Shown here piece after piece: positions 1 to 5,887 of a DNA stretch of 9,472 bases; within the stretch, counting starts at the first letter, position 1; each line of letters opens with the position of its first letter. The DNA is from Pseudomonadota bacterium (lineage in GTDB: Bacteria; Pseudomonadota; Gammaproteobacteria; Burkholderiales; Ferrovaceae): contig JAJZPY010000081.1 of NCBI GenBank assembly GCA_021811005.1, forward strand, positions 1-9,472, read 5' to 3'. The notes below the pieces were generated by a model. That model did no database searches. It saw nothing but the letters and a program-made list of their open reading frames with translations, and was not told where the DNA came from. The translations under genes were made by a program, and so were the position numbers.

Positions 1-1
1 C

Positions 2-265
2 CAGCTGGGCTCGGTCGAAGTGGCCCAGGCCAAGGCCCGCACGGCATTCCTTTTTCGCCGCCCCACACAGAAGCTGGAGGAAAGCATCCTGGGAGGCCGC
101 TCGGTCATACTCAATCTGCCGGTCATGCCGATCGAGGGCGGCGTGCCGCTCATGAACAAGGGGGAAATGATCGGCGCCATCGGCGTCTCCGGCGTTCAGT
201 CGTTCCAGGACGGCCTCATCGCTGAAGCCGGTGCCGCACTGGCCGCCAACTTCAACAAGGCCTGA
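2..265 (+). CDS. GlcG/HbpS-family heme-binding-like protein, C-terminal part
   Basis: This is the 3' end of a gene cut by the window edge: 87 residues are visible, read in frame from base 2 to a TGA at 263-265. The frame is open to the edge, so the ATG at 20 is probably internal. The visible part includes ILNLPVMPIEGGVPL, a short turn, and GEMIGAIGVSG, followed by a C-terminal helix (DGLIAEAGAALAANF). The GGVPL...GAIGVSG pattern is characteristic of the GlcG/HbpS (DUF336) fold. Members are usually about 130-160 residues, so roughly the N-terminal third or more is missing. Some relatives bind heme or are encoded with glycolate oxidase genes; others have no known role, and the fragment does not say which applies. 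A signal peptide, if any, lies outside the window. earP follows after 13 bp, but no functional link is evident. Confidence 0.8.
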   Translation, partial: QLGSVEVAQAKARTAFLFRRPTQKLEESILGGRSVILNLPVMPIEGGVPLMNKGEMIGAIGVSGVQSFQDGLIAEAGAALAANFNKA

Positions 266-278
266 CGCACCCTGGCCG

Positions 279-1403
279 ATGCGCTGGGATATTTTCTGCA
301 AGGTCATCGACAACTTCGGCGACGCCGGCGTCGCCTGGCGTCTGGCGCGCCAGCTCCAGGCGGAGCGGGGGGCCGATGTCCGCCTCATCATCGACGACAT
401 GGCCACCCTGGCGAGACTGGACCGGCGCGTGCGCCCGGATGCGGAAGCGCAAACCGTCGGCGGCATCACGGTGACGCGCTGGGGCAGGCCGCTCGGTGCC
501 GTGGCGGACGTGGTGGTGGAAACTTTTGCTTGTGAAGCGCCGCCCCAATACGTGGAAGCCATGGCCGACCGCAGTCCTGCCCCGCCCTGGATCAATCTGG
601 AATACCTGAGCGCGGAAGACTGGGTCGGGCGTTGTCACCGGCTGCCGTCACCCCACCCCCGCCATCTCCTGACACGCCATTTCTTCTTTCCCGGGTTTGG
701 GCCTGAGACCGGCGGGCTGTTGCGCGAGCGCGACCTGCTGGCGGCACGCGATGCGTTCCAGGGCACGCCGGCGGCACGGCATCGCTTCTGGCAGGACTTG
801 GCCCTGCCACCCCCGGCAGCGCAAGAGCGGGTGGTGACGCTGTTCGGCTACGACACCGTGCAGGTGCATGATCTTTTTGACGCCTGGGCCGCTTCGAAAC
901 AACCCGTGCGCTGCCTGATTCCTGACCACACGCCGCTGGCGGCGCGTGCGGCCCATCAGGCCCGGCGCCCCGCCGGCGAGAACCGGGCGACGCTGGGAGC
1001 CCTGACCCTGGCCTGGATCCCGTTCCGGGACCAGGTGGATTACGACCCTCTGCTGTGGGCAGCCGATTTCAACTTCGTGCGCGGGGAGGACTCCTTTGTC
1101 CGAGCCCAGTGGGCCGCCAGGCCCATGGCCTGGCACATTTATCCGCAACCCGGGGACGCCCATCGCATCAAGCTGGAAGCGTTCCTGGAAAAATACCTGG
1201 CCGGCCTTGAACCTCCGGTGGCGCAACGGGTCCATGATCTGTTCCTGGCCTGGAACGGAGAAGGGCACCTGGGCGAGGCCTGGAATGCGCTCTCCGGCGA
1301 CTGGCCGCTGTGGACGGCCCATGCCGCGACCTGGGCCGGGCAGCTTGCAGCCGGCCCGGATCTGGTGAGCAATCTTGCGGATTTTGTTGATAAATTGTTA
1401 TAA
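279..1403 (+). CDS. earP: EF-P arginine 32 rhamnosyltransferase EarP
   Basis: Predicted cytoplasmic glycosyltransferase that moves rhamnose from dTDP-rhamnose onto Arg32 of elongation factor P, which helps ribosomes pass polyproline stretches. I chose the ATG at 279 (374 residues) because the family's conserved N-terminus, MRWDIFCKVIDNFGDAGVAW, begins exactly there. A start at 231 would add 16 unconserved residues and overlap the upstream gene. The two Asp residues of the DNFGD motif are D11 and D15, matching the catalytic Asp pair known in Pseudomonas EarP. The C-terminal half holds FVRGEDSFVRAQWA around residues 266-278, with E270 as the probable counterpart of the conserved active-site Glu, followed by an IYPQPGDAH nucleotide-sugar site near 287-295. 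No good Shine-Dalgarno is visible, so translation may be coupled to the upstream gene. efp lies directly downstream and encodes its substrate with Arg at position 32. Confidence 0.95.
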   Translation: MRWDIFCKVIDNFGDAGVAWRLARQLQAERGADVRLIIDDMATLARLDRRVRPDAEAQTVGGITVTRWGRPLGAVADVVVETFACEAPPQYVEAMADRSPAPPWINLEYLSAEDWVGRCHRLPSPHPRHLLTRHFFFPGFGPETGGLLRERDLLAARDAFQGTPAARHRFWQDLALPPPAAQERVVTLFGYDTVQVHDLFDAWAASKQPVRCLIPDHTPLAARAAHQARRPAGENRATLGALTLAWIPFRDQVDYDPLLWAADFNFVRGEDSFVRAQWAARPMAWHIYPQPGDAHRIKLEAFLEKYLAGLEPPVAQRVHDLFLAWNGEGHLGEAWNALSGDWPLWTAHAATWAGQLAAGPDLVSNLADFVDKLL

Positions 1404-1404
1404 T
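1375..1404 (+). promoter_or_regulatory. Predicted sigma70-type promoter for efp
   Basis: A perfect TATAAT lies at 1399-1404, with TTGCGG (three matches to TTGACA) at 1375-1380 and an 18-bp spacer. The surrounding 1380-1426 stretch is strikingly AT-rich in a GC-rich window. The -10 box includes the earP stop codon TAA (1401-1403). Transcription would start near 1411, giving a leader of about 34 nt before the efp ATG. The -10 match is seen directly; activity is inferred. Confidence 0.6.
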
Positions 1405-1431
1405 TTACAGTTAATTTTTAATTCTTCCCCC

Positions 1432-1435
1432 AGGA
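1432..1435 (+). promoter_or_regulatory. Ribosome binding site of efp
   Basis: AGGA at 1432-1435 lies 9 nt before the ATG at 1445 and supports that start. Confidence 0.55.
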
Positions 1436-1444
1436 ATCAGGCGC

Positions 1445-2005
1445 ATGAAACAGGCACAAGAACTTCGTTCCGGTAACGTGATCATGGTCGGCAAAGACCC
1501 CATGGTCATCCAGAAGACCGAATACAACAAGGGCGGACGCAGCGCGGCCGTCGTCAAGATGAAGCTCAGGAACCTGCTGACCGGCGCGGCCAGCGAAGTG
1601 GTGTACAAGGCCGACGACAAGCTCGACCAGGTGATCCTTGAGCGCAAGGAAGTGACCTACTCGTACTATGCCGATCCTTCCTACGTGTTCGTGGACAGCG
1701 AGTACAACCAGCACGAAATGGACAAGGAAAGCCTGGGCGATGCGCTCAACTACCTTGAAGACGGCATGCCCGGGGAAATCACGCTGTATGAAGGCCGTGC
1801 CATTTCCGTGGAATTGCCCAGTTCGCTGGTGCGTGAAATCGAATACACGGAGCCTGCCGTGCGTGGCGACACGTCCGGCAAGGTGCTGAAGCCCGCCCGC
1901 CTGAAGAACGGCTTCACCATTTCCGTGCCGCTGTTCTGCGAGACCGGCGACCGGATCGAAATCGACACCAGCACCGGCGAATACCGTCGCCGCGTCACGG
2001 GCTGA
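1445..2005 (+). CDS. efp: Translation elongation factor P
   Basis: EF-P binds next to the ribosomal P-site tRNA and relieves stalling at consecutive prolines. The full-length 186-residue protein has the three usual domains: a KOW-like N-terminal domain (about 1-62), a central OB domain (about 65-127, with EVTYSYYADPSYVFVD at its start) and a C-terminal OB domain (about 130-186, including YTEPAVRGDTSGKVLKPA). The loop that contacts the CCA end reads NKGGRSAAVV, with Arg at position 32 rather than the Lys34 used by the EpmA/lysine system. This places it in the EarP-rhamnosylated class and fits the earP gene immediately upstream. The start is supported by a nearby AGGA and by homology from residue 1. 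An AT-rich promoter at the end of earP suggests that efp is expressed more strongly than, and partly independently of, earP. The esterase gene follows after 11 bp with no terminator. Confidence 0.98.
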   Translation: MKQAQELRSGNVIMVGKDPMVIQKTEYNKGGRSAAVVKMKLRNLLTGAASEVVYKADDKLDQVILERKEVTYSYYADPSYVFVDSEYNQHEMDKESLGDALNYLEDGMPGEITLYEGRAISVELPSSLVREIEYTEPAVRGDTSGKVLKPARLKNGFTISVPLFCETGDRIEIDTSTGEYRRRVTG

Positions 2006-2016
2006 CCCAACCCGCC

Positions 2017-3117
2017 ATGGCGCTCAAACGGCCCCAGGGGGCAGCAGGGCGCCTGGTGTGGGTGGAGCACCAGTCCCGGGTGCTGGCGGATAATCCGCTG
2101 GGCGATCCGGCACTGCGCCGTTTTCCGGTCTGGCTCCCGCCGCAGTACGACCAGCCGGCCTTTCAGGGCCGGCGATTCCCCGTGTTCTATGACCTGGCCG
2201 GTTACCTGGGGGCCGGCCACGGTCACGTGAACTGGCGGCCTCTCGACGAGAACATTCCGGAGCGGATAGAACGGCTGATCCACGAAAAGGCGCTGGGTCC
2301 GGTCATTCTGGTGTTCCCCGACTGCTTCACGGCCCTGGGCGGCACCCAATACATCAATTCCAGTGCCATCGGCCGCTATGCGGATTACCTGACGCGCGAA
2401 ATCGTTCCGTTCATCGACCGTGAATTCCGTACCCTGGCCTCACGCGAGCATCGTGGGGTGTTCGGCAAGTCTTCGGGGGGCTATGGCGCGATGGTGCACG
2501 GCATGAAATACCCGCAGGTCTGGGGCGGCGTGGCCAACCATTCCGGCGATGCCTACTTCGATTTCGTCTATCGCAGCGACTGGCCCAATACCCTGAACGT
2601 GCTGGCGCGCTACGGCAAGCCGCAAGCCAGGCCCGGATCGTTCCGGGTGAAAGCGGAGCGCGGCCTGGGGAAAGGGCTGGACGATGGCCGGGTAAAGCGT
2701 TTCCTGGAACACGTGTGGCAGGAATCAAAGCCCTCCCACGCCGAAACCCATGCCCTCATGAATCTGTGCATGGCCGCCAGCTATGATCCCGATCCGCGGG
2801 CGCCCAACGGGTTCAGGCTGCCGTTTCACCTGGACAGCGGGGCGCTGATTCCCGAACGCTGGAATCGCTGGCTTGCGCAGGATCCCGTTCACATGGTGGG
2901 GCAGCATGCCAAGGCGCTCAAATCGCTCAAGGCGCTGTTCATCGATTGCGGCTGGCGCGACCAGTATCACATCCATTTCGGCAGCCGCCAGCTGTCGCAG
3001 CAGCTCGTTCGCCTGGGTGTTCCCCATCGCTACGAAGAATTCGACGACACCCATTCCGGCATCGACTACCGGCTGGACCGCAGCCTTCCCTTCCTTTTCA
3101 AAGCCCTGAAAAGCTGA
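2017..3117 (+). CDS. Putative esterase (alpha/beta hydrolase, esterase D-like)
   Basis: A 366-residue predicted serine hydrolase of the esterase D / enterochelin-esterase-like superfamily (Pfam Esterase); the substrate is unknown. No signal peptide or membrane segment is visible, so it is probably cytoplasmic. An N-terminal beta-rich stretch (RFPVWLPPQYD near 35-45, FPVFYDLAGY near 54-63) is followed by VILVFPDCF (96-104). The nucleophile elbow is GKSSGGYGAM, with S152 in a GxSxG context. Likely triad partners are D315 (or D310) in FIDCGWRDQYH and H346 in DDTHSG. About 110 residues between roughly 180 and 290 separate the elbow from the acid, longer than in compact members of about 280 residues, suggesting a lid or insertion. 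The ATG at 2017 lacks a clear Shine-Dalgarno, and translation may be coupled to efp 11 bp upstream. Its last 20 bp overlap the 3' end of dadA on the other strand. I do not recognise a specific gene name. Confidence 0.88.
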   Translation: MALKRPQGAAGRLVWVEHQSRVLADNPLGDPALRRFPVWLPPQYDQPAFQGRRFPVFYDLAGYLGAGHGHVNWRPLDENIPERIERLIHEKALGPVILVFPDCFTALGGTQYINSSAIGRYADYLTREIVPFIDREFRTLASREHRGVFGKSSGGYGAMVHGMKYPQVWGGVANHSGDAYFDFVYRSDWPNTLNVLARYGKPQARPGSFRVKAERGLGKGLDDGRVKRFLEHVWQESKPSHAETHALMNLCMAASYDPDPRAPNGFRLPFHLDSGALIPERWNRWLAQDPVHMVGQHAKALKSLKALFIDCGWRDQYHIHFGSRQLSQQLVRLGVPHRYEEFDDTHSGIDYRLDRSLPFLFKALKS

Positions 3118-4345
3118 AATCCACTTCCGGGCGGCGTCCCGAAACGATCGCGGCCAGCGCCTTGCCGCTGCCGCAGCCCGTGGTCCAGCCCAGCGTGCCG
3201 TGCCCCGTGTTGAGAAACAGGTTGGGTATCCGGGTACGCCCGATGAGCGGGCGGTTGGAAGGCGTGGCGGGACGAAGTCCGGCCCAGAACGTGGGCTGGC
3301 CGTAATCGGCCGCTTCCGGGAAAAGCAGGCGCGTGCGTTCGATCAGGGCGTTGCAGCGGGCTTCGTTGAGGCGGGTGTCGTAACCCGTAAATTCCGCGGT
3401 TCCGGCAATGCGCAGGGTATCGCCCAGGCGGCTGAACACCATTTTCCATGCATCGTCGGTGATGCTGACCTGGGGCGCCGCTTCCGGCCGCAACAGCGGG
3501 ACCGTGGCCGAGTAGCCTTTGACGGGATAGACGGGCATGCGGATGCCGTGCGGACGCAGCAGGAGGGGCGTGTAGCTGCCCAGCGCCGCCACCACGGCAT
3601 CGGCGCCCAGCAGCGTCTCCCGGCCGGACAGGCGCACGCCGGTGATGCGGCCGGCTTCTTCCGCCAGCCCCAGCACGGACTGGTTGAAATGAAACACGAC
3701 GCCCAGCGCCTGGCATTTTTCGGCCAGGGCCTGGGTCCATTGATGCGCGTCGCCAGACCCGTCGCCGGGCGTATAAGTGGCGCCGATCCAGGGGGCGCGC
3801 GTGCCGCCCAGGGCCGGCTCGATGCGAAGTGCTTCTTCGCGGGTGATGCGATGGCGCGGATAGCCCAGCCGGGTGATTTCTGCGGCAGCCCGGCTGCCGC
3901 GAGCCCATTCCGCCGGAGTGGCGTACAGATTGAGGATGCCGCGGTCGATGGCCTGGAATTCGATGCCGACTTCGGCCCGCAACGCCTGCTGTGCGGCACG
4001 GCTGTACAGCCCGAGGTTGAGCAGCTGGCGCAGGTTATGCCGGTTCCGCGCGGGCCAGCATTCGAGAAAGAACCGTGCGCCCCACTGCCACTGGGCCAGG
4101 TCGGCGCGCGGCCGGAACAGCACCGGCGCACTTTCGCTGAAACCCCATTTCCACAGCTGCGGCAGGGTTTCAAGGCTGGCCCAGGGCTCCACGTGGCCCA
4201 CGGACAACTGGCTGCCATTGGCAAAACTGGTTTCAAGTGCGGCACCGGGCTGGCGTTCGACCACGGTGACTTCGTGGCCTTCCTGGCGCAGGTACCAGGC
4301 GCTGCTCACACCCAGGATGCCAGCGCCCAGAACGACGACATGCAT
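3098..4345 (-). CDS. dadA: D-amino acid dehydrogenase (FAD-dependent, DadA family)
   Basis: Predicted FAD flavoenzyme that oxidatively deaminates D-amino acids, classically D-alanine to pyruvate and ammonia, passing electrons to the respiratory chain at the inner membrane. The 415 residues start with a Rossmann dinucleotide motif, VVLGAGILG (GxGxxG at 7-12), then an acidic strand end (VTVVERQ) and ETSFANGSQLSVGHVEPWA, typical of DadA. The middle contains PVYPVKGYSATVPL, and the end has the signature TGHGTLGWTTGCGSGKALA. The protein is slightly short: it ends soon after GRRPEVDF and lacks the tail of E. coli DadA (432 residues). The ATG at 4343-4345 is preceded by a strong GGAAGGAA. No alanine racemase gene (dadX/alr) is adjacent, so it appears to be a stand-alone dehydrogenase and its preferred D-amino acid cannot be read from the sequence. 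A related DAO-family oxidoreductase is the main alternative. Confidence 0.9.
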   Translation of the reverse strand: MHVVVLGAGILGVSSAWYLRQEGHEVTVVERQPGAALETSFANGSQLSVGHVEPWASLETLPQLWKWGFSESAPVLFRPRADLAQWQWGARFFLECWPARNRHNLRQLLNLGLYSRAAQQALRAEVGIEFQAIDRGILNLYATPAEWARGSRAAAEITRLGYPRHRITREEALRIEPALGGTRAPWIGATYTPGDGSGDAHQWTQALAEKCQALGVVFHFNQSVLGLAEEAGRITGVRLSGRETLLGADAVVAALGSYTPLLLRPHGIRMPVYPVKGYSATVPLLRPEAAPQVSITDDAWKMVFSRLGDTLRIAGTAEFTGYDTRLNEARCNALIERTRLLFPEAADYGQPTFWAGLRPATPSNRPLIGRTRIPNLFLNTGHGTLGWTTGCGSGKALAAIVSGRRPEVDFSFSGL

Positions 4346-4352
4346 GAACGGA

Positions 4353-4360
4353 TTCCTTCC
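4353..4360 (-). promoter_or_regulatory. Ribosome binding site of dadA
   Basis: On the minus strand this reads GGAAGGAA, 7 nt ahead of the dadA ATG (4345-4343). It is the strongest Shine-Dalgarno on the minus strand here and fixes the dadA start. Confidence 0.65.
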
Positions 4361-4415
4361 GACTTGGCCTGCAAACCGCGCGAATGAAAAAGGGGCACCC
4401 AGTTTAGCAGAAGCG

Positions 4416-4425
4416 GGAGCGCTCC
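4416..4425. repeat. 10-bp perfect palindrome upstream of the ppa -10 box
   Basis: GGAGCGCTCC is a perfect inverted repeat with no loop, ending 8 bp before the ppa TATAAT. It lies across the position where a -35/-10 spacer would be. It could be a regulator site or chance in GC-rich DNA; nothing identifies a binding protein. It is too short and loop-free to act as a terminator. Confidence 0.4.
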
Positions 4426-4433
4426 GGCAGCGC

Positions 4434-4439
4434 TATAAT
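4434..4439 (+). promoter_or_regulatory. Predicted -10 box of the ppa promoter
   Basis: A perfect TATAAT in the dadA-ppa divergent spacer. A transcript would start near 4446, leaving a leader of about 30 nt before the ppa ATG. I find no recognisable -35 hexamer at 16-19 bp and no TGn extended -10, so the promoter may rely on an activator or an UP-like contact. Confidence 0.5.
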
Positions 4440-4463
4440 GACGCCCGGTTTTCTTTATATATC

Positions 4464-4469
4464 AGGAAG
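4464..4469 (+). promoter_or_regulatory. Ribosome binding site of ppa
   Basis: AGGAAG lies 6 nt before the ATG at 4476. This matters because the same reading frame stays open for about 200 codons upstream, and the site selects the short, family-length start. Confidence 0.65.
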
Positions 4470-4475
4470 CAGGTT

Positions 4476-5024
4476 ATGAATCTCGATCGAGTGCCGGCTG
4501 GGCGCGACATTCCCAACGATTTCAACGTCATCATCGAAATCCCGATGAACGGCGAACCCATCAAGTACGAACTGGACAAGGAAACCGGCGCCATGTTCGT
4601 GGACCGTTTCATGTCCACGGCCATGCATTACCCCTGCAATTACGGGTACATCCCCAAGACATTGTCGGCTGACGGCGATCCGGTGGACGTGCTGGTGCTG
4701 ACGCCGATTCCGCTCATTACCGGGGTCGTGGTGCGTTGCCGGCCGATCGGCATGCTCAAGATGACCGACGAGGCCGGCGGCGACGCCAAGGTTCTGGCGG
4801 TGCCCGTGGACAAGCTGTGCAACATTTATCGGCCCATCCAGAGCCCGCGCGACCTGCCTGAACTCACCCTCAACCAGATTGCCCACTTTTTCGAGCACTA
4901 CAAGGATCTGGAACCCGGAAAATGGGTCCGGATCGACGGCTGGGTGGGTCAGGAAGAAGCCAAGGCGGAAATCCAGACGGGTATCGACAACTACGCCGGT
5001 GCCGAAAAGAAACCCATGTACTGA
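4476..5024 (+). CDS. ppa: Inorganic pyrophosphatase (family I, soluble)
   Basis: Cytoplasmic Mg2+-dependent enzyme that hydrolyses pyrophosphate to two phosphates, pulling nucleic acid, tRNA-charging and other biosynthetic reactions forward. The 182-residue length is close to the E. coli enzyme (about 175). The family signature DGDPVDV is at 66-72, supplying the metal-binding residues D66, D68 and D71. Other conserved active-site positions are visible: E21, K30 and E32 (IEIPMNGEPIKYE), R44 (MFVDRF), Y52 and Y56 (MHYPCNYGYIP), D98 and D103 (MTDEAGGDAK), and Y142-K143 (EHYKDLE). The ATG at 4476 has an AGGAAG site and a TATAAT upstream, so much longer in-frame readings starting inside dadA on the opposite strand are rejected. 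The gene is divergent from dadA and ends 5 bp before the convergent bioC stop. Confidence 0.98.
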   Translation: MNLDRVPAGRDIPNDFNVIIEIPMNGEPIKYELDKETGAMFVDRFMSTAMHYPCNYGYIPKTLSADGDPVDVLVLTPIPLITGVVVRCRPIGMLKMTDEAGGDAKVLAVPVDKLCNIYRPIQSPRDLPELTLNQIAHFFEHYKDLEPGKWVRIDGWVGQEEAKAEIQTGIDNYAGAEKKPMY

Positions 5025-5029
5025 GGTCG

Positions 5030-5887
5030 TCAGGCCGCCTTCAGGCCGATGATGGGACGCCCGTCCGGCATGGTGCGCGGGGCGGGCTTCCATGCATGGC
5101 CGTAAACGATTTCAAAGGTGGCCGGCAGGCCGTCGCTGCGGCGCAGGCGTTCGTATTCGGCCATCAGGTTTTTCCATCGCTGTCCCCCCGTGAGGGTGCG
5201 GCGCCGTTCCGCCAGCGTGTTGATTCCGCCCAGCAGGCGCAAGTCCCGCAGCAGGCCGGGCAGGGCGGCGTAGGTGGCAGTCAGGTCTTCGCGATCCATG
5301 ACCGGATCGGCAAAGCCGGCATGCACCAGGGCGTCGCCCACATCGTGCATGTCCGCAAATTCCTGCAGGTGGGCGCAACCGTCCGGCTGACGTCCAAACA
5401 CCTGCTTCAGTTCCTTCAGGGTGTCCGGTCCCAGCGTACTGAAAATGAACAGCCCTTCGGGAGCCAGCACCCGCTGCACTTCCCGGATCACGGCTTGCGG
5501 GTCGCAGCTGGGCAGCAGGAGGTTGGCCCAGACCAGGTCGACAACGCCTGCCGCGAGCGGCAACTGCCCGGCCTCTGCGCACAGCCGGTGGCGCCGGTCG
5601 GCGGTTCCGAACGGCCACCAGGAACGACGGCGGGCAGGGTGCAGGCGGAGCAGTTCGCAGGAAAAGTCCGCGCTCAGGATCTCGGCCTGGGGAAACAGGC
5701 GGCGCAATTCGTCGCCTGCCGCTCCGGTGCCGGCACCCAGATCCAGAATGCGATGGGCGGCGGGTTTGAGAAAATCCAGGTGTTCCAGCAGGCGCCGGCC
5801 GATCTCTTGTGCCAGAACCGCGCCTTCGGCGTGGTGTCTGGCGTGCCGGTCAAAAGCGCGGCGCAGGCGTGCCGTTTCAGGCGTCAC
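5030..5887 (-). CDS. bioC: Malonyl-ACP O-methyltransferase BioC
   Basis: Predicted SAM-dependent enzyme that methylates the free carboxyl of malonyl-ACP, letting the fatty acid synthesis machinery extend it to pimeloyl-ACP methyl ester, the start of biotin synthesis. I place the start at GTG (5887-5885), giving 285 residues. It overlaps the bioB stop as GTGA, and the family's RRAFDRHARHHAEGA begins a few residues later. The SAM site is ILDLGAGTG at 47-55, followed by the acidic strand ILSADFS near 70-76 and a motif IV-like DLVWANLLLPSCDP near 117-130. VLAPEGLFIFSTLGPDTLKEL and DMHDVGDALVHAGFADPVMD are typical of BioC. It is longer than E. coli BioC (251 residues); part of this is a basic, tryptophan-containing stretch (RRRSWWPFGTADRR, 86-99) after the acidic strand. 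No BioH-type esterase gene is adjacent. A related class I methyltransferase is a minor alternative. Confidence 0.9.
   Translation of the reverse strand: MTPETARLRRAFDRHARHHAEGAVLAQEIGRRLLEHLDFLKPAAHRILDLGAGTGAAGDELRRLFPQAEILSADFSCELLRLHPARRRSWWPFGTADRRHRLCAEAGQLPLAAGVVDLVWANLLLPSCDPQAVIREVQRVLAPEGLFIFSTLGPDTLKELKQVFGRQPDGCAHLQEFADMHDVGDALVHAGFADPVMDREDLTATYAALPGLLRDLRLLGGINTLAERRRTLTGGQRWKNLMAEYERLRRSDGLPATFEIVYGHAWKPAPRTMPDGRPIIGLKAA

Noticed and set aside
2017..3117. The esterase as the missing BioH-type pimeloyl-ACP methyl ester esterase
   Set aside because: It is about 100 residues longer than BioH, resembles the esterase D type rather than BioH, and is separated from bioBC by dadA and ppa. 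Nothing in the sequence supports the role.
3200..4387. A 395-codon open frame on the plus strand, antisense to dadA
   Set aside because: Its composition (rich in Gly, Ala, Arg, Gln, His) and lack of any recognisable domain mark it as a GC-rich shadow of dadA, which has clear family motifs across its whole length.
3873..4475. Possible long N-terminal extension of Ppa, since its frame stays open upstream
   Set aside because: Family I pyrophosphatases are about 175-180 residues, and the ATG at 4476 has an AGGAAG site and a TATAAT upstream. The extension would be antisense to dadA.
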